A stretch of DNA of 64,000 nucleotides. It comes from Dichetophora obliterata. Lineage: Eukaryota; Arthropoda; Insecta; Diptera; Sciomyzidae. The DNA is taken from NCBI GenBank assembly GCA_963920525.1, contig OY986435.1, positions 274,246,348 through 274,310,347 of the forward strand, in the 5' to 3' direction. Position 1 is the stretch's first letter, and each line of letters begins with the position of its first letter. The notes beneath the pieces are model-generated. The model did no database searches. It was not told the origin of the DNA and saw only the letters and a program-made list of their open reading frames with translations. Shown piece after piece: positions 22,172 through 33,007 of the stretch. A program made the position numbers and the translations under genes.

Positions 22172-25100
22172 CCCAGCAAACCAAAGTTTCCGAATTCGTG
22201 ACGAATTCGTTACGAATTTTTCGAAATTATTCCGAGTTCGGCATACAAATTTGTTCCGATTTCGTAACGAAAATTGTATGGAGAGTTGAAATTTCAACAG
22301 GGTCATTCGGTTGAAAATTCGGAAGAAATTTTAGTAACGAATTCGTAACAAATTCGTAAGGAATCGGAGTATCGTATTCGTAACGAATTCGTAACAAATT
22401 CGTGCAGAATTGATGCACTTAATTCGTAACAAATTCGTAAATAATTAAGTTATCGTTTTCGTAACGAGTTCGTAACAAATTCATAACAATTTCTTATCGA
22501 ATTGTAGCGCCGAATTCGTAACAAAATGAAGTATCAAATTCGCAACGATCTCTTAATGATTTTTGTACCGTATTTAATACAAAATTAAATAACGATTTCC
22601 AATCAAAGTTCAGTTAATCAATCCGCTTAAGATGCCCCAGACTATATGTTTCGTACAAATGACATGCCAAAAATTACAGATCCTTTGCAGGTACTATTAT
22701 GAAACAAATATAAATGTGAATTTGACATGTCATTTGTATTTGCATCTGTAAAAATTAAAATTAGAACCGTCTCTAGTATCATCTATTTTAAAAAAAAAAT
22801 TGTTTAAAATTACATTATTTTACAAATGGCAAATTATTTAAAACTAGCAAATACCCGCTGCTTCGCCTGCGATAAAAATATTAAATACCATGTAAAAATT
22901 TTAAATCTTAAAATGAAAATATTTAGTGTTGTTAAAACAAATTCAAAATATAAAAATTATTGTGTTTGTTTTGTTTAATTATGAAAAAATATATTAAGAA
23001 ATTACTTTATTTAATTTGAATAACTTATTTAAACGGTAATTGTTATGATCACATCAATTTATCTGGCTTTCTTTTTATTTTACTTTTGAAAAAGTCCTGC
23101 ATAAGAATAAGTCCAGCGTTAGAATAAAATTTGGGTAAAAAAATTTTAAAATTTGTGATCAAAAATGTTATTTTTTACATATATTCTGAAAATAAATATA
23201 CTCTTCTTAAATTGTTACAGTTAATCGGCCTTCTTCACTTATAAATTGTTGTTATTAGGCTTCGGCCAAACAACAATTCTTCTTAAATTTAAAAAAAACC
23301 GTTTTAATGACATCACACTTTTGGCAGTATCTAAAAAACTATAGACTTTTTCAATGCATAACAATGCATTTTTGTATGGACAGTCGTTGATTAATAAAAA
23401 TAACGGTAATTTTATTTTCTTTTCGGAAATGTTTTGTACGGATATTAGGTATGTTTTAAAAAAACCTGTTATTATGACATTAAAATTCTTGCGATATCTC
23501 AAAACTATAGATTTTCTCAGTATAACTCATAAGCCTCAGAATGAGAAAAAAACGATTGAAATTTCATGTTTTGACTTAGCAAGCAAACATTTTCGCCATT
23601 TTGAAATCGATTTTCATCCAATTTTCTTTGTTTGAAAGTTCAATTAAGTAAATTGGGAAAATGAAAAAAGGTTTACCGTTACCTCACCAATGCAATGTTT
23701 TATACTGTTTTCAAAAAACCTCTAAAATATCCAACTTGTACTAAACAATAGGCCAAGAGTTGCTTTTGTTGTACAAATTTTTTTAAATTTTAGTTTTTTT
23801 TTAATTTGCATTTTCCTTATTCTTTCCTATAACATAATTAACCTGCAAAAATTGTTCTATTTTGACACAAACAGTTTCTATCATTAAAAATCATTGGCAA
23901 CCTATCCCCCCCCCCCACTATGATTTTTTGATGAAAACTAATTTGGTTAAAATGTTGTTATATTTTTTGCAATGTGCTACAGCTTAAAAACTAATTTATG
24001 TGAAAAACAACAAAATAATTCTGTGAAAATTATTTCAAATATTTCAAGCTATTCCAAAGGTATATACATAAATCTATGTTTTAATCTATTTCCTCATCTA
24101 TATATTCACAGTTAACGTTATAGTTATTGTAGAATTTATCCTGACCCAATTCAATGAGTTTTTTATGATCGTTTTGTGAATTTGTAAAAGTGTAAATTGA
24201 CCTTCGAACAAAACACATGCTAGACGTTTCCTTTTGAAACATCAATGCATGACGATCAGAATTTTCTGATATATACAGCATTCTTATTGATGTATAGTAT
24301 TGCCCGGCAGACGTTGTCCTGCCGCAGACCACCTTACTGCTATATACGAATTTTCATGCTGTTCGGAAAAAAATATATATATTCTCCATTTTCAGTACAG
24401 TTGCCGAAAGACAACCAAAACCGTTCGAAGTATAACATTTTTGATTAATTCTGGGCGGTAGTGGGGGTGTGGCAAAATTTTTTCACTTAAACCATCTCAT
24501 ACTCGAAACAATAGAATGCCAGAATTTCAGCTCAATTGAGCTTAAACCTAGTGCGCTTTGCTTTACTCCAAGTATATCCCCCGAAAAGTGGACTTAACTA
24601 AAGTGGGTCATGCCCATTTTTAGTAAAGTTAGCGAAAGTAACCATAAAACGTAGATTACCAAATTCTAGTCTCATACGACCAAAATCGTCTGAAATATAG
24701 CATTTTTTGCAAAAAGTGGACATGCAAAGTAGACATATCAAATCTAACATAGCATATTACGATAAAGTTGGAATAACAAATCGTTTGATAACTATATCGT
24801 GTTAATTGGTTCAGTGGTTCTTGCATCCGTGCGGAATATATATACGCTTTTATATATTCGTATAGATAGACTAACACAATCTCAAGTGGGGAAAAGCTGG
24901 CTGGCAAGGCTGCAAAACATATTTAATGCTGATAACAAAATTCTGGCATTAACAAAGAAACATTAACATTAGAAACAAAACATTAACAAAGAAAATTAAT
25001 TAACACTGTATGAAAGCAAGAATCTCCCTGAAGGTAAAGCTGGATTCACTGATCACCTTCAGCATGTTTTGAAAGTTTTTTTCATACGAAGTTTTCGCTT

Positions 25101-25913
25101 AGAGAGAAAAATTTCTGCACGCTCTTAACTTGATTAACATTATGTTAAATCACACAAAAACATGCCATGGCAGAATTAGAAAAGGTATATGCATTTTGGA
25201 GAGGGAGACTGCCGCAACTGTCAAAACGAAGTTGACAGCTCATACAAAATCTGAAAACGATGAGAATGCGATAAGAAAGCGAAAATAGGCAAGAATAGCA
25301 AAATGCTTGAGTTTGACAATTTTGGCTATGAGAAAGAGAGCGCAGTCTGAAATGCATATACCTTCTCTAATTCTGCCATGAAACATGCTGAAGGTTATCA
25401 GTGAATTCAGCTTAACTGCACAACATGGCTGTCGTGTTATATTGAGAGAAGCTCTCTCAACAAAGAGAGAAAAGCTTTGTTTGCTGTTATATTGTGCTGC
25501 TGGCTGAATATAGGCATCAAATAAAATGCGTGATTTTGCAATAATTAAAGAATACATTTTTCGAAAACCTTGGTAAGCTTTAACAATCTATATTATCATA
25601 GGAATAAAATAAAAAAAGAATTATCAAAATCGCTTCAGCGGTTACCGAGCTTATTCTGGATGAAATTTCGTGAGTCTCCTTTTATATAATAGTATAGGTG
25701 CCGCTAGGCTCATGGCCTACCATTTTTTTCAACTCGAAAAATTTAAAACACTTCACATTTTAAATTTAAAAATTTTATTTCGGAATTCTTTCGAATTATT
25801 CGGAAATGTTCCGAAATTACTGTTGCGAAATAGTTGCGAATTCGTTAAGAATGCTCGAAATATTTACGAACTAATCGTAGTTCAGACAAATTCGGAAACT
25901 TTGGTTTGCTGGG
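22172..25913. mobile_element. 3.7 kb TA-flanked TIR element with AATTCGTAAC repeats
   Basis: Both ends carry CCCAGCAAACCAAAGTTTCC followed by GAATT, inverted, directly next to TA at 22170-22171 and 25914-25915. Inside the left end (22190-22560) AATTCGTAAC and AACAAATTCGTA recur many times; the right end (25770-25890) has diverged versions. No transposase is recognised. The interior contains stretches like other dispersed repeats (near 22850, 24290 and 25617) and may hold nested insertions. A TA target fits Tc1/mariner-like mobilisation; that is inference. Confidence 0.65.
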
Positions 25914-25972
25914 TATCTTACGCTTTATTGTGTGGATTTTCAATTAGTGAAAATATAACACGGCAAGTTAAT

Positions 25973-26161
25973 ATGGCTGCTGCTGCACGCCAGATATGGT
26001 GGCTTAAAAGGTTGAAGATTCACGTTTTATTGCAAACTTATGGCGCTTTTAATCAATTAGTGTTCGATGGTTTCCAATTAGTGGAAGAGATACAATTTTA
26101 TATTAAATTAAACGCGGTTGTACAAAATGACGGTTTAGAACATTTGGCTAGTAAACTGTGA
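25973..26161 (+). pseudogene. Possible Harbinger N-terminal fragment
   Basis: A frame beginning MAAAARQIWWLKRLKIHVLL continues with GAFNQLVFDGFQLVEEIQFY and ends at a stop at 26159-26161. It resembles the N-terminal segment of Harbinger-type transposases, which have a W-rich start, a G-x-(F/Y) turn, a leucine/aspartate stretch and a hydrophobic FDxLL-like end. The longer open frame upstream is TE sequence read through by chance. It could also be a chance frame or a host exon fragment. Confidence 0.3.
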
Positions 26162-27197
26162 ATTAGTTAACCGCCAAACATCCTCGACGGAGAAACCGAT
26201 CGAGTGACTCGTTCGTGTATCGAGACTCGATACTGGAACGAGTCGATAAGACAGTAAGAGGAAAATTTTTTTACTTTCATTGTCCTTTAGGACTGCGGCC
26301 TAAACAAATTTCATTTAAATTCATTTGAAAGAAAAAAACAGCTGATTCCTTAAGCAACATTCGATTTTAATTGCTTTGGCTGCAGCCAGATCAAGTTAAC
26401 GAAATTTGGAGAAAAAGCTGGCTTGAGCAATGATGGGTTGTACGCATAATTTCTATGTAGTTGTGTACAATTTGACATTAGCTGCAGCCAGCTCAAGCCT
26501 ATATGTTTCGGCCTTAAGATAGCGTTTTGAAGCAAGGAAAACAATTAAATTTATATTTTCCCATTTAGCGGTTTCAAAAAACAAATTTTTGACTGAACGC
26601 TTTAATTGAATTGTTCATTTCTGAATTTAATTTTTTTTTCAAATTAAGGTCAAATTTAAAGAAGAAGTTTTCTATAATTTTAAATCGTAATATTATAAAT
26701 CATAGTATAATATTATGTTTGATAGCAGAAGTATTAATATATTGAATTAAATATATATCATTTGTATTTTTAAAAAAATAGTTGCATGGCAACCCAAGCA
26801 TGAGCGCCTGCATGGCGAAAATTATAATTGCGCTCATTATGCTCAGAGCCTCCTAAAATCAATGTTGCATCCTTATATAAAAATCCTCAGTGATATAAAA
26901 ATCGGGTATTTACAATTATAACTGTGATTGTAAATACTGTGCAAATTATCCAGTTCCCGTATCGAGTATGTATTTTGTCATAAAAAACAAAACGTTTAAG
27001 TAATATTTTGACTGTTAAAATTTTGAGAAAAAAAATATTTATTTTGTTTTTTATTATTTTACGCCTGATATTCTGCCATGTGAGAGGTTCTTATTATACC
27101 TGAGAAAAAGGTTATACAATTTTATCAATATTCGTCTCATAATTGATATTTTGTTTTATATTTTATCTTTGAACGTTGAATATTAAAGAATATTAAA
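26162..27197. other. Gap without recognised genes
   Basis: No gene is recognised. A direct repeat of GCTGCAGCCAG(A/C)TCAAG lies near 26380 and 26481, and an 11 bp hairpin (GTATTTACAAT) at about 26907-26938. Confidence 0.45.
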
Positions 27198-27249
27198 TTT
27201 TTGTTTAAACTTTGGGGTAAACATACAGACCCCAAAGTTTAAACAAAAA
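27198..27249. repeat. Perfect 21 bp stem, 10 nt loop
   Basis: The arm at 27198-27218 (core TTGTTTAAACTTTGGGGT) is exactly complemented at 27229-27249. It would form a strong hairpin in either strand. No target duplication was seen. Confidence 0.9.
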
Positions 27250-30200
27250 CAAACAAATTTGCGCTGTAAGACGTAATTATACGTCAAAGCAACATCGCTT
27301 TTTGTAGCTATGTCAAATAATAAAAAAAAACTTTTAAGGGAAAAATATGCAGAATGTGCAACACTGCTTTTTCATTACAGCATGTTCTCGCTCTCACGTG
27401 TTCTGCACATCTACGCTCTTCATCCTCTCAAAATTTTCCGCTCTTCTTTCCGCTTCACCCCCGAATTCATCGAGCAAACGACAAAGTGCACTGCCTGCCC
27501 TCTGTCGACGCACGGGCAAGAATTCTGGACGGCCCTACCCTATCATATTAATATTAATTTGATCAACCGAATTTCCACCTTAAAACTTACTCACTTACTC
27601 ACATGTGACTCACAATTTAAAATGTAAATGTACACGGATTCATTTCGTTGTGAAATGGTGCAAACCGAATCTTATCACACGACAATTCAAGTTTTCAAGT
27701 TCGAAAGTGAATACGAAACACATCGCATGCCAAATCGGTTTCGCTAGATATTTAGTACGAAAATGATTTCTATCAAATGCCTATTAGATGCTTTTCTATA
27801 CCTGCTACGCCTATATATAGGCGTTAAAAATAAAGTGACAAAGTTAATACATTCCTTACGAAATTCGCTTGGGGGTATGGAAATTATGATTTATTATACC
27901 CCTTAATAATTTAGTTAATATACCCCTTACGAAATGCCATCAATTAAATTTCAATGCCACTAACCTTTAAGTATTTAATATAATAATAAGTATTTCATAT
28001 ATCTATCTACCACTGCTACTTTTTATTTTAGCTGACTGAACAAATATTATATTATTTTTTCATGTTCTATGAGTCACTAACTTTAAAATATTATTTAATA
28101 GCTAGTTCTAAAACAAGCAAAAACAAGAATTAAACAAATATTAACACATTTTGCAACAATACCAAATTAAAAATTAAACGCAAAACCACAAAACGAAAAT
28201 AATTTGTGGTAACAAAATTTTCCAAGAGTTGCCCAATGGCAACTGCTGCAACGGCTGTGTCTATCCGGACAATGATGATTATGACGATGAGGCATTCTGT
28301 GGCATCATCTGGTTGTAACTCGTTGTTGTTGGGTGTTTTATTATTATTATTGCTATGATTATAATAATTTTTATTATTATTACGAGTTCACAATTTAATG
28401 TTGATTTGTCGAGAATGCCGAATGTTGACTGTTGCTGTGTCCAAGGCTACGATGTGCGTGATGACGATAATGACGGTAGAGATGGTAATAATGATGATTA
28501 TGATGATGATGTTGATTACGATGAGCTGGGTTGTGAGTGCGAAGGTTGTACAGAAGGGTCAACTTGATGTCCATTGTAGTTGGGTCAACATTTTATTGTG
28601 TGCTGATTATGGACGCATATGGTGTCAAATTAAACTCTTCGCATGATGGTCAGGCGAACGATGAATTTGTGCGTATCAATGAATGCATGACTGAATGAAC
28701 GAATGTATCAATGAATGAATGTATCAATGATTCAATAAATGGCTGAAATGGCATCAAAGCCAATTGAACATGAATTACTTATTGGCAGATAGGGGATGTC
28801 AGAAAAGCTATTGGTGACGAAGTGAGCGTGAGAATGTGTTGATGTGGATATGTGCATGAGAATGGCAATGCAAAGTGGGTGAGGTTAGCAATTTATTCAC
28901 ATTCATTCACTTACTGACTAACTCACTCACTCTCATGCTCACGCCATTTACTCAATTGTTAATCAATAACGTGTAATAAAGGGATTACGTGCAAGGTTGC
29001 CAATTTTGGCAATACGTTGAGCAGATAATGTGTGCGTTGGAATGTTTGTAAGTTAGTATTGGAGTGAGTATGAGTAACGCCTATCAGGTGTCAGCTTGAA
29101 TTGGTTGGAATTGTTGTGACTTACAAATTAGTATTAATTGGCTTTTTAGGAAATTTACGGTAGGCACAAAAAATTGCTGAAAATCAATAGCGCATAAAAT
29201 CAAACAATTGCTGGATTAATGCGTTTTATAAAATGAAAAGTTAATTCATTGCATTTCAGCTACTTTGCCTAGCTATTCAAACTAGAAAATAAAACAATTA
29301 ATTTTTAAGCAAATGCAAATAAATGTTGCATAACAACCAACTGAAACAATAACAACGACAGCAGCGGTGACAACCACAACGACTTTAACAACGATTAGAA
29401 TAACAACAACAAGAAATAATTTACCTACAACAACATTGATTTCTAAGGCCGGTGCCAATTTCGCCGTGAAAAACAAACAAATACCAAAATACATAAATTC
29501 ACATGCATACAATTGCAAACACGAACAGAAAAAAAATAATACCAGTTCACAGACACACACACGCACTTCCACTACCACTTTCATCCGCTTCTTTGCCGCA
29601 CGCACTGCTATCGGAAATGTTTTCACCTACAATCGACACATAAAATCTACGGTTTTAAAGCGTTGCAACAGTATCGCGCGCTCTGCATTGTTTAATTATT
29701 CAGCCTATATTTGGTTGTTTCCTTCTGCTACTGCTACGGTGCACACAACATCCTGGCTGAAATTTAAATGATTATCGTAGAGTAGCTACAGCAACAACAA
29801 AAGCAACAGAAGTTTCAGCACCAAATTACCTTGCGTTTTATTTGCATTGGAGTTTTAGATGCGTGTGAGTCTGTGTTTACGAGCATGTTTTCATATATTA
29901 TATGTATATATGTTTGTTTGTGTTTGTTTTCGACGCAGCATTGTTGGTGTTGCAACAAATCTGGCTTTGCTCGTTGCTTTACCAATTAAATCAAGAATTT
30001 ATTTGCCGACGTATTTATTGTACGTTTGCCATCTATTGCTATTGCTGCAGTTGTCGCTGTTGTTTTTGTTGAACCCGGCATGTTGCTTTCGCTGTTGCGT
30101 GGCCTTGCCACAAATTTTTCTGTCACCTTTATCAAAAAGTTCAATATTTGCAACTTCAATTAAAATGTCAGAGTTTTCCAAATATGTATAGTAAATATAA

Positions 30201-31128
30201 AGAACATAAGGGCGAATCGAAAAATTTAGATCGCATTTTAAGAGGGCTAAAAACTTGCATGAGGTTGTCAAGAACACCCAAAAAGAAATTTTAGAAAAAT
30301 AAAAGGTTGTGTACTTTTCTCCCACAAGGAGAAAGTTGTTTTTTGTAACGACATGTTTTGTATTTTGTTTTTATAATGATCCTTAAATGCTTTGGTTTTT
30401 GTAAGAACAACTAGATATGTCTTAAAGCAAAATAAAGTATAGACTTTAACAAACAATATCTTGCCACCCACGATTTTTACCCACAATGTCATGTGTGCAG
30501 GATATTCGAATCTAAAGGTACACTCGAGATAGCACACAGCTTTTGATTGCTATCTGATAGTCTAATTGATAATGGTGTGACCGTTTTCCTTATTTTGTCG
30601 AATTAATAACTTGCATATTTTTTGGAAATGCTTTTTGTTGTTACTGAGAAATGTAAACTTTAACGCCATTTTTTAACTTTTCAAAATAATTAATGCAAGG
30701 TTTTATGGGCGTCCACAGGGAGAGCAAAAGGGCACTTGCCCCTGCCCCATAGGAAGTGAACATTTTTTATATACCTTCATTATAAATAAAAAAGGTCGGA
30801 AGTTTGAATTAAAAAAATTTAAAAGAGAAGCAAAAAACTTTCTAAATTGTGAGTTGCGCTTAAACTTAGGGCTTCTAGAACTTCTTTAATAACAGCGTCG
30901 TTTTTAGTTGTAGAAGTGTAAAATTTTCCGAAACATGTAATTTGATAAGGTGCATCATAATCAATCAAAAATGCGATTTTGAAGTTTTTGTAACCTATGG
31001 CTGTTTTGATTTCATTATGTATTTAACATATTTTTAAGAGAATACACAAATTCTTTTTTTAAGGTAAATTTATAAATAAAACTGAGCTAAGCCATTAATT
31101 TTTAAATAGTATATTGTACCCGCTACTG
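27250..31128. other. Low-complexity, apparently unique non-coding DNA
   Basis: Composition is GAT/CAA/GTT-triplet rich: GATGATGATTATGATGATG near 28490-28520, ACAACAACGACAGCAGC-like sequence near 29350-29410, and GAATGAATG words near 28700. Translations are Thr-, Asp- or Val-rich runs without domains. No element ends were found between about 27630 and 31128. Such triplet-rich DNA is common in fly introns and intergenic regions, so this may be host sequence between insertions. Confidence 0.5.
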
Positions 31129-31131
31129 TAA

Positions 31132-31339
31132 AGCCGTGTTCACATTACCGTTTTTGTCGCTATTGTGACACTGCTCTTACCTTTTTTTCGCAGAAGCGGC
31201 TGAAAAATACTGAATTTTGTATGTATTTAAATACATTTATTTATTTAATATTCAGTATTTTTCAGCCGCGTTTGCAAAAAAAAAAAAAAAAGATAGCGGT
31301 GTCTCAATCTCGACAAAGTCGCGTAATATGATAACGGCC
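31132..31339. mobile_element. 208 bp hairpin MITE, TAA-flanked
   Basis: The two halves are inverted copies: GCCGTGTTCACATTACCG against GGCCGTTATCATATTACGCG at the ends and GCGGCTGAAAAATACTGAAT exactly inverted around a short centre near 31225. TAA sits at 31129-31131 and 31340-31342. A 16-A run in the right half has expanded. It has no coding capacity and is Harbinger-like by target site. Confidence 0.65.
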
Positions 31340-31406
31340 TAATAAGTTACGATACCATTTCATTAACCCTTATTTCACAAACTCTTTTTAATACGTATTT
31401 GCGTTT

Positions 31407-31690
31407 ACACTCAAAAAGTTTTGTGTGTTAATATCACTAATAACTGCGTCCATTCTACGAATTTTATAAGTAATTTTTTTTAATAGAATTCGTAGAACGG
31501 ACGAAGTTTGGTACACATTTCGAATATTTTAATAGTATTCATACAAAAACAAATCTATATTGAACGAATACATTTACGAATGATCGTAATACCTTGTCAC
31601 GAAAAAAACCTTTTGTTCAGTTGGGCTTTGAACCGCGGTTCTTGAGCTTATGGGCCACGTACTCTTCCAGTAGGCTACGGCCACCTTGCA
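31407..31690 (-). mobile_element. tRNA-derived SINE, type B
   Basis: On the minus strand the head reads GGTGGCCGTAGCCTACTGG, then CGGTTCAAAGCCC (B box, complement of about 31622-31634). The body has ATTCGTA and GAATTCTATTAA words and the end is TTTTTGAGTGTAA at 31407. Body and end match the copy at 19379-19744. The LINE at 31696-34849 integrated next to its 5' end. Confidence 0.7.
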
Positions 31691-31714
31691 ATCACTACTA
31701 CTTATTGGGGGTTG

Positions 31715-32986
31715 GAATTAATTTTAAAGGTTTTTTTCGGTTTTTGAGCATTTATTTAGAAACAACGGTACAATGTATATTATTCAAAGTATTGTCCATC
31801 GTTAGCTACAACATTTTCCCATCTTTCTGGCAGCATATGGATTCCGCGCCGGAAGAACGATTCGTCTTTTGAGGCAATCCACGAATCGACCCATTTTTTG
31901 GTATCCTCGTAAGAAGTGAAGCGCTGCTCAGCCAAGCCATGCGTCATCGATCTGAATAGGTGGTAGTCGGAAGGGGCTATGTCTGGGCTATAAGGCGGGT
32001 GGGGTAGCACATCCCAATTCAGCGCCTCCAACGTTTCCTTGACGGTTCTTGCAACATGTGGCCGTGCGTTGTCATGTTGAAAAACCACTTTGTCGTGTCT
32101 TTTGGCATATTCCGGCCGTTTAACCTTTAATGCTCGGCTCAATTGCATCAATTGTTGTTGGTAGCGTTCCCCAGTGATGGTTTCGTTAGGTTTTAGCAGC
32201 TCATAGTACACGACAACCTTCTGATCCCACCAAATACACAGCATAAGCTTGGCGCCATGAATATTCGGCTTGGCCCTCGATGTTGATGCATGGCCGGGTG
32301 GTCCCCACGATTTTTTTCGCATAGGATTATCGTAATGGATCCACTTTTCATCGCCAGTGACAATACGATGCAAAAAACTCTTCCTTTTATGCCGTTGAAG
32401 CAGTTGTTCGCACATGCAAAATCGCCGTTCAACGTCTCTCGGCTTCAACTGGTACGGCACCCAATTTCCTTGCTTTTGAATCATTCCCATGGCCTTCAAG
32501 CGTTTGCCGACCGTTGATAAGTCGACGCCCAATGATTCTGACAATTCTTGAAGGGTTTGACACGGGTCTTCATCGAGCAAAGCCTCCAATTCCTCATCTT
32601 CAAACTTTTTCGGCTGGCCCGGACGCTCTTTGTCTTCCGTATCAAAATCACCACTTTTAAACCGACGGAACCAGTACTCACAAGTAGAAATCGATGGAGC
32701 ATAGTCCCCGTAAGCCTCAGTAAGCGTGCGTTGTGCTTTAACCGCTTTTTTCTTCAAATGCACAAAAGTAAACCTTCCCGCAAATTGCGTTTTGTTGGAT
32801 CGAAAGTCGACATGTTCACAGAGAAAAAAATATATGTTGTTTACACTTCAGTGGAATGACACATACTGAAAAATGAAGCTTAGACAATGTGCTTTGAAAT
32901 GAATATAGTCACAGGTGTGCCCGATGCGATCTATTGATAGTTACGCCATCTCTCAGAAAACCTTTAAAACTAATTCCAACCCCCAA
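31715..32986 (-). mobile_element. Mariner element, copy 1
   Basis: Terminal inverted repeats of about 28 bp: TTGGGGGTTGGAATTAATTT at the left, TTGGGGGTTGGAATTAGTTT complemented at the right. TA dinucleotides at 31713-31714 and 32987-32988 are the expected duplication. Length is 1272 bp, close to the usual 1.3 kb. It sits inside the tail of the LINE at 31696-34849, so it is younger than that insertion. Confidence 0.95.
31780..32813 (-). pseudogene. Mariner transposase, copy 1, N-terminal 4 bp deletion
   Basis: From residue 2 of the long frame (32763) the protein is open for 327 residues. It shows a paired-like helix-turn-helix region with STCEYWFRRFKSGDFDTEDK, WVPYQL (relatives have WVPHEL), TGDEKWIHYDN (Asp 138), QHDNARPH (Asp 231) and YSPDIAPSDYHLF (Asp 266). 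Asp 231 and 266 are separated by 34 residues, the DD34D signature. The native start is an ATG at 32811-32813, but a 4 bp deletion near 32757-32765, relative to copy 2, shifts the frame after about 19 codons. Without the N-terminal DNA-binding segment it is unlikely to transpose. The catalytic domain is intact. Subfamily (cecropia or mellifera-like) is a guess. Confidence 0.9.
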
Positions 32987-33007
32987 TACTTACTTACTTA
33001 GTTGGCG

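Noticed and set aside
25670..26161. 163-residue open frame
   Set aside because: The first half is the right end of the TA-flanked element read through its terminus; only the last 62 residues were kept, at low confidence.
27310..27627. 105-residue open frame, with overlapping frames
   Set aside because: Three overlapping frames in the same place, no domain and no sensible context; likely chance in less AT-rich DNA.
28355..28567. Asp-rich 70-residue frame
   Set aside because: It is translation of a GAT-triplet repeat.
29367..29771. Thr-rich 134-residue frame
   Set aside because: It starts in an ACA/ACG triplet repeat and shows no domain afterwards.
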